Source of the DNA: Dinochytrium kinnereticum
Taxonomy: Eukaryota > Chytridiomycota > Chytridiomycetes > Chytridiales > Chytridiaceae
NCBI GenBank assembly: GCA_027604005.1
Contig: JADGJT010000136.1
Span: forward strand, 1-49,712
Direction: 5' to 3'
DNA: 49,712 nt
Part shown: piece after piece, positions 35,809-44,685 of the stretch
How the letters are laid out: the number at the start of each line of letters is the position of its first letter
How positions within the stretch are numbered: the first letter of the stretch is position 1
Translations under genes and position numbers: made by a program
The notes under the pieces: generated by a model
Databases searched by the model: none
Seen by the model: the letters and a program-made list of their open reading frames with translations, nothing else
What the model was told of the DNA's origin: nothing

Positions 35809-36763
35809 ATGCGCGAGTCGAAGAAGATCTTTTCCCGGACCTTCCTGGTCATTGTAAACTTGCTCGCCTTTTTGGCCTCTGGAGCCATCATCTTCCTTGG
35901 ATCCCTTATCCTCAGGTCGGCCAAGTCAGCCAGTGAGAAGTCAGCAAGTAACCTTAATGACAACACCATCGATGTTTCTGGTGTTCAGAGTGCGGTTTTC
36001 AACCTTCTTAGGGCTATTGCAATTACCGTAAGTGCTCCTTCGGGGATTCTCTTGCCTACTAGTTTCTTGCTTCGCTTCTGTTGACATAGTGCTAAAAATC
36101 ACCTCTTAATACCCCCTCCCCTTTGTTTTATACTGTAGTTGATTGTGTACGGCGCTTTTATCTTGTTGACGGCGGTCTGTGGATTCTTTGGAGCATGCAC
36201 CAGAAATAATGGTCTACTTGGTTGTTACATCTCGACACTCGTCTTTGATGTCATCCTCACCATCGCAGTTGCCATCTACTCGATCGTTGTCCTTGTCAAT
36301 AGAATGAAGGAGTGGGACAACTACTCCGTAACGGACTGGACCGGCTTTAACGACGCTCAGAGGGATTACTATCAGGTAACTTTTCTTCATTGGACCGTAT
36401 TACATGTTGTTTGGTTGTTGTTAGTTTTTTCCCCGGTCATCTCTCTTACCGATGCCTCTTCTGTAGCTTTCGTTTGGATGCTGTGGGTTCGACGAGAGCA
36501 ATAGCAACGCCTACACTGGCGAATCTTTCTTCCTTGAAGCCAACAACTGCACCACTGCTGCCATCACAGCAAAGACCTATCCTGGCTGCAAGCAGGCTGG
36601 TCACGACTATTACTACAGGTTTGCTCTGTATGATGGGATTGGGTCTGCTGTCATTTTGGTCATTCTGCTTTGCTGCATCAGCGCTGCCCATCATGCTCGC
36701 AAGACTTACTATAATGACTCTGCCCGTCAACCTATGGTTACTGTTATTGCTCAAAGGTATTAG
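35809..36763 (+). CDS. Tetraspanin-like membrane protein, copy 2
   Basis: Exons 35809-36027 (219 nt), 36139-36375 (237 nt) and 36467-36763 (297 nt): exactly the same exon sizes and phases as copy 1, 250 residues. Four membrane segments, CCG motif in FGCCGFDESN, loop Cys in NNCTTAAI and PGCKQAGHDYYY, and a C-terminal tail RQPMV like the SQPMV of copy 1. The two are tandem duplicates. The extracellular loop has diverged most (for example DQKNNLPYLGE versus DESNSNAYTGE), as expected if the loop sets partner choice. Confidence 0.88.
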
Positions 36764-37432
36764 TTGGGTTGTGATTAAGGGGGCGTGTGTTTGCTGGATT
36801 TGGTTCTTATCCCTGTTGATGGGACTGTGGGGGATTTGGGTCGGTCTCCTCTTCCACCATATATCTAGTTGTTCTTTCCATTGTTATTTTGTTTACATTA
36901 TTACTGTTGTTTTCTAAATACTGTTGTTTCTTTTGCATAAAGGCCGTTAAGCCTTTTCTTTTCGTGCTTGTATTGAATATATGCTATTGGTTATTAAGCA
37001 TGTTTTGCAGAGCATGCGTATTTTACATCAGTAGCTGGCCCGTATAGCCTTAAACATACCGATGGAAGTAGTCCGGGCCGTTAACCAATCTCTATCAAGT
37101 CCAACCTGGATTTATGCCTCTTATTTATTTCTGTCTCTCCTTGTTGAATGATGACCACAAATATCTGCCTCACCAAAAAAGAGCAAGAAATCATTCTTGT
37201 CCGACACCTTCAGACTTGTCACCATTTCCAAAACCTCCAAAAAACTTGCCCTCTGACTTCAGACACGCGCTTCGCGATGACAAGACACGGCTCAATATCT
37301 CCACGTCCACCTCTGCTTAAATAAAACACCTTCGTTTTCTTGCATCCATTCTTCATCGCCGTGTCTCTGGGCTGCTGCTCTTGATTTTCGAGTTTGAAGC
37401 AGGAGTATCGGTTGACACCATTTCAAGCAACG
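36764..37432. other. Intergenic region before the repeat-protein pair
   Basis: 3' region of tetraspanin copy 2, then the promoter of the next gene. A TATA-like AAATAAAA lies near 37318, about 115 bp before the ATG. No gene seen. Confidence 0.5.
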
Positions 37433-40200
37433 ATGAAGATGCGTCCTTTGCAACGATCAAACGCCTTCTTGGCCGTGATCGCTGCTCTTTTCATGGCTTC
37501 TTGTATTGCTCCTACCTTTGTTACTCCAGCCATGGCTGTTCCAACTTCATCTCCTGTGAGGTCTGCGATGTTTCATCAAGATCATAGAGCTGTTGAGTTG
37601 TCTCCAGATGATATCGACTCGACAGAGCTTGCCACTGATAAAATGAGCAATGATGAGATTGATGCGAATTCCATCGCTGAGGATGAGTTTTTCGGTAGAA
37701 TGAGGCGGTATGTACACTTCTACATTTATGAGTTGGGTCTCACTCTTTTTTCTTTGCCATTCAATTCAGATCTTTTGGAGGCTTTGGTAGAACTATGAGC
37801 CGTGGTGTCTCGCGCGGTGTCAACCGCGCCCGAAGTGGCGTTACGCGGTCGGTCAGAAAAGCTGGAAATGGTGTCAGGAGGGGGGTTGGTCGAGTTCAAC
37901 GAGGTGCCAGGACAGGCATTAATCGTGCCCGTCGAGGTGCGAGGCAGGGAATAAATAGGGCGAAGAATGGCGCCAGGAGAGGATTTAATCGAGCACGTCG
38001 AGGCGCAAGGAATGGATTTAATAGGGCTAGGAATGGGGCTAGGAGTGGATTCAATCGAGCACGTCGGGGTGCAAGGAATGGATTTAATAGGGCTAGGAAT
38101 GGAGCTAGGAATGGATTTAATCGAGCGCGTCGGGGCGCAAGGAATGGATTTAATAGAGCTAGGAATGGTGCAAGAAATGGATTAAACAAGGTAAAGAATG
38201 GCGCTAGAGGGGCGTGGAACAAGCATGGAGGATCTTTGAAAAAAGCTGGAGAGTGAGTGGTTTTATTTATTTGCTTTGAGTTTTTTTTTGCATTCGTGAA
38301 TCGTGGATTTATTGAAGATATCGTTTCGATATTGTTTTTTGTCTCCTTTTTTTCTTCTTTCCAATCTCTCCTAACATTCTGTTTGTTTATTTTTGCCTCA
38401 GGTTCGTCAAGAACAACCGAGAAGAGATGTAGGCATTACTTAATCCGAATCAAATTAACAACCTCTCTTCCCTCCTATTTTCACGTCTTCTGAATTCTAA
38501 ACACAGTCTTACCACGTAAGTCTCTGATTCCACACACGATACTCCACAATTCCCGAGACTAATACATCTTCTTCCTTTTAACATATGTGCGAATTAACAG
38601 TGGACTTAACGTGTAAGTAACTCTCTACGTGCCATCTTCCACGCATCCACCTCGAACCACAACCCCATACCACTTCTTGGAGACATCAACTCATTACTTC
38701 CTACCTGCCCCTTGAAAAAAAAACAAAAACACTAGTGCCGGAACAATGGCTGGCGTTGGCCCTGTCGGCGACTACCAACGCATGGTCCGCAATGGTATCG
38801 ACGGTAAGCCCATCAACGAAGGGACCCAAGGCGGCGGTCTCGGAGGGATGCTTGGTGGCGGCATGCTCGGAGGAGGTAAAATGGGACTGCTTGCCGGCGG
38901 ACTCGGAGCCCTCTCCAAAAGTGGGATCGTCCCAGGAGAGGCTGGAAAAGCATTAAACGTCGCGTCCGGGGTGATGGATGGAATGGCGTCTGGAGGGCCT
39001 ATGGGTGCTGTTTCGAGTGGTCTTGGCGCGCTTGCTGGCAGTGGGATTGTTCCTGGGAAAGCTGGGCAGGTGCTTAATGCTGCGTCTGGAGTGATGGACG
39101 GGTATTCGAAAGGTGGGCCCATGGGTGCTGTTTCGAGCGGCCTTGGGGCTCTCGCGAACAGTGGAGTCGTTCCTGGCCCAGGCGGTAAAGTACTTAACGC
39201 CGCCTCTGGAGTGCTGGACGGATATTCCAAAGGTGGAGCCATGGGTGCTGTTTCGAGCGGCCTCGGAGCTCTTGCCGATAGTGGAGTCGTTCCTGGCCCT
39301 GGTGGTAAAGTTCTCAACGCCGCCTCTGGTGTGATGAATGGTTTCGCAACCGGTGGACCGATGGGAGCTATCTCAAGCGGCCTCGGAGCTCTTGCCGACA
39401 GTGGAGTTGTTCCTGGACCTGGTGGTAAAGTCCTTAACGCCGCCTCTGGGGTGATGAATGGTTTCGCAACCGGTGGACCGATGGGAGCTGTCTCAAGTGG
39501 CCTCGGAGCTCTTGCTAACAGTGGAGTACTTCCTGGAAAGGCTGGTGGAATTCTCAACGCCGCTTCTGGCATCCTGGGTGCTTTCGGCGGAGGAGGGGGT
39601 GGTGGTAAGAAAAAAGGAGGTTTCTTCGGACTCTTCCTTAACGCGGATGAAGCGGTCGCCGAGTCCTTTGCGAATATGCTGGATGCTGAAGGAATTGACG
39701 CGGATGATCTTCAAACTGTGCAAGCCCTGTTCAAAGGCGCATTTATGGGATCTGACGCGAGGTTGGCGGCTATGGCAGGCGTTGAGTCTCTTGCGGAGAT
39801 GGAGGCTAACGCTGAACAACTTTCGTCAGAGGCTGTTAAGGAGTTTATTGAAAATTCTGTTAGACGCGCTGCGAACAATGCTGTGAGCATTGCGGAGGCC
39901 AATGATTTTCGACAGGAGATGATGGAGGGACGCACTGAGATGATTGATGGAGAAGCCATGGATACAGAGGAGTTTGGTGGGGATGAGGCGTTTGATGTTG
40001 ATGAGATAGACGCGGAGACGCTTATGGGAGATGAATTGGATGCTGATGAATTAGACGAAGAGTCTTACGATTCTGATGGATATAGTAAGGAGGGGCTCGA
40101 GGACACTGCGTACGAAACTGAGTACGAAAGCGATGGGCTTGACGGTGATAATTATGATGCTGATGGAGTTTTGGGGAAGGGTCTCCTTGATGACGAGTAG
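37433..40200 (+). CDS. Novel secreted acidic/cationic repeat protein, copy A
   Basis: Exons 37433-37707, 37770-38252, 38402-38428 (27 nt), 38507-38515 (9 nt), 38601-38612 (12 nt) and 38736-40200; 756 residues, all five introns phase 2. Order: signal peptide (SNAFLAVIAALFMASCIAP); acidic segment in five-residue units (DDIDS TELAT DKMSN DEIDA); dibasic site GRMRR; a cationic segment of 13 exact 11-residue repeats (type GFNRARRGARN); the spliced core NREEILTTGLNVAG then AGVGPVGDYQRMVRNGIDGK; five full plus one partial 40-residue Gly/Ala-rich repeats; a helical domain (ADEAVAESFANMLDAEG ... VKEFIENSVRRAANNA); and an acidic tail (DELDADELDEESYDSDGY). The micro-exons are supported by perfect parallel structure in copy B. 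No known family. It could be a processed cationic membrane-active peptide precursor or a structural surface protein; both are inference. Confidence 0.85.
37816..38244 (+). repeat. 33-bp tandem repeats (13 hendecads), copy A
   Basis: Thirteen contiguous 33-bp units encoding 11-residue repeats from GVNRARSGVTR to AWNKHGGSLKK, with no insertion or deletion. The central units alternate RRGARN and NGARN forms, giving a 66-bp higher-order unit and pointing to recent pairwise duplication. The array fills nearly the whole exon. Confidence 0.93.
38899..39600 (+). repeat. 120-bp tandem repeats (40-residue units), copy A only
   Basis: Five complete 40-residue units beginning GLGAL and ending GAVSS or GAISS, plus a partial sixth that runs into a glycine run and KKKGG. 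The fourth and fifth units are almost identical, so recent. The block sits where copy B goes directly from TGGGLP to its next domain. Confidence 0.93.
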
Positions 40201-40823
40201 AGATTAATAGGGCTTTTCATTCTCTTTTTAAGCTTGCTACTAAACGTGTGTTATTACTGTATGTTTTGCTTTTATCACGCGTAATACTGCAGCTGCGGTT
40301 TACTTTTTTTCTCCTTTATTATATCTGTATTGTTTTATTGTTCTATTGTTTTATCGCTTAAAATATCCACTCTTCTGGCCTACATTTTTTCATACAATTG
40401 CGGAAGCTGTGACTTCTTTTGATCGTTTTTCATCGTCTGCTCAATACCTTGGTTCTGCTGGCCTTCACATGCACATCCTTCTAAAGATCAACGCTTCTTG
40501 AATAAAAGGGCGTCCACCCTCATGCATGCTGGACGCGCTCCTCTCGCGCGTGCGCATGTTCGCCTCGTTCAACAAGAATTGGTTGGCGATGCAGCCGCTT
40601 AGAGACACTTTTAATTTCTCAGACACAAATCTTACTTGAGGGTCCTTGGGTCCGACTTTGTACTGACAATTGCTGGCTGTCTGCCCTCAGCCTGTTGAGT
40701 CGGCTCGCGCCCTTTACGCAACTTTGACGGCCTTATTAACCAGTGCTTGACCCATCTCGCATCCCCCATTCCTCCTCACCCGTCCCCTCCACCCCCCGCC
40801 GCACAGGATAATCCAACTGTGCA
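40201..40823. other. Spacer between copies A and B
   Basis: 3' region of A and promoter of B. The last ~70 bases are C-rich and lack ATG. No coding region seen. Confidence 0.55.
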
Positions 40824-42740
40824 ATGGCTGTGTCGAAATGGACTCCAGGGCTCATGCTCTTGCTGTCTACCCTTCTGCTCATCTCAACCATTCTTCCCGT
40901 CTTTGTTCCAGGTGCTTTGGCTCTTCCTGTGGCACTGCCCGCTCTTCAAAAGGAGCTTGCGCGCCCGGAGGCCGTTCAAGGGCTTCAAGAGGATAGCTTA
41001 GGGGCGAATGAGGTTGACGTTGAGGAGTTGGATGATGACGATTTGGAAGCTGATGAGATTGCTGCTGATGAATTGGGGGTTGGGGAGTTGGATATTGAGG
41101 GGTTGAACGCGGACGAACTTCAGGTTGAAGAGATGAGGGCTGAGGAGATGGCTGCTGAATCATTGAGGCAAGAGAGGTTTTGGAAAAAGCTTAAAAGGCA
41201 AGTACCTCTCTCCGTTCATTTATTTTCAATTGTTGCTCTCATTAGTACTCATCTTGTCATTACAGAGGCTTCAACCGTCTGAAGAACAAGATCAGTAATG
41301 GCTTCAAGAAGGTCGCCAACCATGTTCGAGGCGCCGTCAATCGTGTAAAGAAGACTGTTAGGGGCGCCTGGAACAAGGCCCGTGGTGCTGTCCGTAAAAC
41401 TTGGAACAAAGTCAAGAGTGGTGCGAAGAAAGCTTGGGGCCACGTCAAGACGGGTGTTCGTAAAGCTGGGAAGTAACGTATCGTTCCCTCTTCTTTGTTT
41501 TTTTTTTTTTTTTTTTTTTGTTCTCTTTCGCTTTGCATTAATTGACTTTATTCATAACGGGTTTTGTTGTATCATTCTGATATGTTTTTTGCACTTTTTT
41601 TTTGCAGATGGATTAAGGATAACCGAGAAGCAATGTAAGCCGATTTGAATGGAAGGTTTCAATCTAACTCTTTGCTCTTTATTCTCCTTTAACAGTTTGC
41701 GACAGTAAGTTATTATCATACTTCTCTTCCGTCTAGAATATCCGAAGATTAACCAATGGCTTTTACTTGACGTCCTTTTTAGTGGTTTGAATATGTAAGG
41801 CAGAGTTTTTGCACACAACCATAGAAAAAAGAAGCTTGAACTTATCCATCATTTTACTTCCAGTGTCGGTAACATAGCTGGAGTCGGCGACGTCGGGGAC
41901 TACCAAAGAATGGTCCGAAACGGTATCGCCGGAAAACCAATAGACCAAGGCACAGGAGGTGGTCTTCCCTTCCTCCAAGCCGACCAAGCGTCCCCCGAAT
42001 CCTTCTCAAGCCCCGACCTCGCATCTGACTCCCTTGACGTCAAGGACCTCGCTGGTGTAGAGGCTTCCCCTGACTTGCTGCAAGCTGAGGAGATCTTGAC
42101 ATCTGCTTTAAAGTCGAGTGAAGCCAGAATGAACGAACTTGCAAGCGATAAATTTTCTGGAGACGCGGTTAAGGCGCTTGTTGAGAATACTTTAAGGGGA
42201 GCTGCCGTTGATGCTGCTGGGGTTCTTGAGGCCCAGGGTGTTGCGGCTGAAGAGGTTGAGGTTGAGGGATTGTCACGCGTTGAAGGGCTGGATGGGGAGG
42301 GTATTGAGGTGGATGGAGTTGATGGTTCGGAGGTTGACGCAGAGGCTCTAGAGGCGGATGAGCTTGATGGCGAAACTGTCGTTGGGGAATTGGATGCCGA
42401 GGAACTTGATGGGGATTCTTTGGCAGAGAATGAAATCGAGGGTGAGGGGTATGATGTTGAAGGGGTTGGCGCGGGTGAGCTCTCGATTGATGAGGTTTCC
42501 GCTGACGGATACGCTTCGGACGAAGTTGATGCTGACGATTACACTTTGGACGAGGTTAACGCCGATGGTTATGGTTCGGACGAAATCAATGTCGACGGTT
42601 ATTCTTCAGATGAGGCGGATGCGGATAGTTATACCATGGAAGATGTGAACACTGATGAATCTCTAGCGGACGAGGTGGATGCTGATGGGTATGAGATTGA
42701 TGAGGCTCGGTCAGAAGAAGTCGGAGCTGATGAGATCTAG
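40824..42740 (+). CDS. Novel secreted acidic/cationic repeat protein, copy B
   Basis: Exons 40824-41197, 41266-41472, 41608-41634 (27 nt), 41696-41704 (9 nt), 41783-41794 (12 nt) and 41864-42740; 501 residues, all introns phase 2. The first intron is GC-AG (AAAAG|GCAAGT). Order: signal peptide (LMLLLSTLLLISTILPVFVP); eleven or more acidic pentads (EELDD DDLEA DEIAA DELGV); dibasic site KKLKR exactly at the exon end; six 11-residue cationic repeats (GFNRLKNKISN first); spliced core NREAILRHGLNIVGN then AGVGDVGDYQRMVRNGIAGK; a helical domain related to that of A (LKSSEARMNELASDKFSG ... VKALVENTLRGAAVDA); and about 30 acidic pentads to the C-terminus (DEVDA DGYAS type). It lacks the 40-residue repeats of A. 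No known family; the same functional caution applies. Confidence 0.85.
41267..41464 (+). repeat. Six hendecad repeats (33-bp units), copy B
   Basis: Six exact 11-residue units, more diverged than in A (GFKKVANHVRG, AVNRVKKTVRG, AWNKARGAVRK, TWNKVKSGAKK, AWGHVKTGVRK). Trp, Val or Phe keeps the same position in each unit. As in A, the array ends with Ala-Gly just before the donor. Confidence 0.9.
42282..42740 (+). repeat. Acidic five-residue repeats, C-terminus of copy B
   Basis: About 30 consecutive pentads of the pattern acidic - E/G - hydrophobic or Tyr - polar - small residue, with one single-residue slip. The DNA is divergent enough that the register appears to be kept at the protein level. 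Confidence 0.85.
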
Positions 42741-43227
42741 TGAGATGAATTGGTCGGAGAGGGGGAAGAGGTCTAGTTTTCTGTCTTTGTTAGCTTTCTG
42801 TGCGTATTTTTTCCACGGTGCTTTTTATAAGCTTGTGATTGCAATTGATTTTTGTTTCTTTATCTCCTTTCATCATCCTCTTTGCGAGGTTAATTTTTCG
42901 GGTGTTGCTTCTTCTTTTCTTCTTCTTCTTTTTCCATGTGTTTTTCTTGGTACTGGGTGTGGGATGAAACCGTTTTTATATGTTTCTAAAATACTGACTG
43001 ATAAATAATTGTGTATGAAGTTCTATTGCCAGGAATAATTTATTTAGTTCTTAAAAAAACCAAGAACATCAAGATGCTGCCGAGTATTGAGAAAGCTGCA
43101 TTTAGATCTTGAAAGATGAAGGAGGATCTTTCACCTTAATATTGATATTCAAGTATAAATGCAATAGAACCAGCTCTCCAACACGAATTATACAAACTAA
43201 ATAATATACAAGCACTCCAACCATCCC
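42741..43227. other. Convergent 3' region, copy B / BTB gene
   Basis: AT-rich towards 43000-43200. It probably holds the 3' ends of both convergent genes. No coding region seen. Confidence 0.55.
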
Positions 43228-44210
43228 TTAAACAACCTTTACATCCAGTACCACAACCGAAAACCCAACAGTATCAGTAAGCCCAAAGCCCGTCTCCAAT
43301 CTAACCCTCACCTCATCAACCTTTCCCGTCACCTTCCGAACCCCAGTCAAAGCCTCGACAATCACATCCAAATCCCCGACAGCGTCTTTCACAAACCCCA
43401 GCGTGGGTTCTGGAATCTCACCATGACCGGATTTCCTCACCATGGAGGTCTCCGGGAGGACAACAAACTCCCTAATGTGAGAGTCGGAACCAAACCTCAA
43501 GATGGAAGGCGCGTTCACCGCCACCTCAGGCTGACAAAGAACAATCTCAAACGATCTATGGCCGAGCTCAGCGTGTCGCGAGATAAGGGGGGTGAGGTGT
43601 TGGGTCACTAACATCTCTAACCGAAGCCTTCCAACATTCAAAGCGGACGTGGGTGCTCGGTGATTGTTGTAAGCAGGAGGTTCATCTTCAAGCGTATTTG
43701 TCGTCGAATAGGCTCGCCAAGCTTGGGAGATTTCGTCTCTGGTGGGGTTGATGCCAAACTCGGAGAGGAGGAACAAGACGAGGTCCAGTGGAACTGTTTT
43801 CGGACAAAAGAGACGGTCGTGACGGATGTAGTCGATGAGAACAATGAAGGCTGCAGGGTTTGCGTCGATGAAGATTTCGATGGTTGGAGGAGACCGTGTG
43901 GTCAACGAGGTGGGGCGGGAGTAGGAGGTGAAGACGCCTGTTTTCGGTGGTGCTTGGGTCTTGGAGGAGGAGAACGAGGCAAATGCGGAGCGGGTGGTGC
44001 TATCCAATGCTTCGTTAATGATTTTCGCAAGCCTGGATTCCGAGTACTTCTCTGGTCATGGCAGTTAGCTGCAGTTGGCAACATGGCTTAATGGAGATTT
44101 TGGTTTATTCACTTACTGGAGAGGAGGTGGCGCCATGAAGCCGTCTCAATGATCGAACCGCCGACGTTGAATCTGACGGTTGGAGGGTTGTCCTGCATCA
44201 TCATCATCAT
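43228..44210 (-). CDS. BTB/POZ (KCTD-type) domain protein
   Basis: Exons (minus) 44210-44117 and 44051-43228; 305 residues, intron phase 1. The start is a run of five ATG codons (MMMMMQDNPP). A K-channel-tetramerisation-type BTB domain follows: VRFNVGGSIIETASWRHLL across the intron to KYSESRLAKIINEAL, then after an insert IFIDANPAAFIVLIDYIRHD and LLSEFGINPTRDEI. The ~190-residue C-terminal part is unassigned, with beta-rich character. KCTD-type proteins commonly oligomerise and some recruit cullin-3; nothing here identifies the partner. The ~40-residue Ser/Thr-rich insert within the BTB fold is unusual. Confidence 0.75.
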
Positions 44211-44685
44211 CCTTGATGTTGACAAAAATCAACTTGACCACCACTGGCCTTATCAGTCGTGTCTTGGGTTAGTGCAAAACACAATAATGTTCAACACCAA
44301 CAAAAAAAAACCTGCCAAATACGTTTATGGGTCGGCATCTGCAGACAACCATTCAGACCTCGTGCAGGGTCTTTTGGCGTGCGTTCAAATCCAGCCACAG
44401 AGTTCGATACATCTGCCAGTCGTGAAACATCAAGCAACGTGCGACGACAAACATTATGGCACAGTTTTTGATAGCTGAAGCAATGCGGAGGGGTACATGT
44501 GCCTCAAGGATATCGTTGCTGTGAACGTGCGTTCTGTTGGTTTGTCCTCTTTGATTGTAGCTCATCCTGGGGCTGTGTGAGGGGATGGAGGTGAATAAAA
44601 GGCAGAGAGGTTGGCCCGCTGCAACCTCCACTGGTTTTATCACACTTGACTCTCCCCCTTCGTTTTTACTGAAAACCTACTTAAA
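44211..44685. other. Divergent promoter, BTB gene / flotillin
   Basis: 475 bp shared upstream region of two divergent genes. An ATC trinucleotide run at its left edge is the start-codon run of the BTB gene. No gene seen. Confidence 0.6.

Noticed and set aside
37896..38222. 108-residue antisense frame over the cationic hendecads
   Set aside because: By-product of the 33-bp repeat; the sense frame is fixed by splicing and by the paralogue.
38772..39572. 266-residue open frame antisense to the 40-residue repeats of copy A
   Set aside because: It is the shadow of a GC-rich tandem repeat: the same phase stays open in every unit. It has no start context or domain, while the sense strand has a fully supported gene.
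40980..41190. Classical pentapeptide-repeat (A(D/N)LXX) beta-helix in the acidic segments
   Set aside because: The period is five, but the position that must be small and buried is acidic here, so the canonical fold does not fit.
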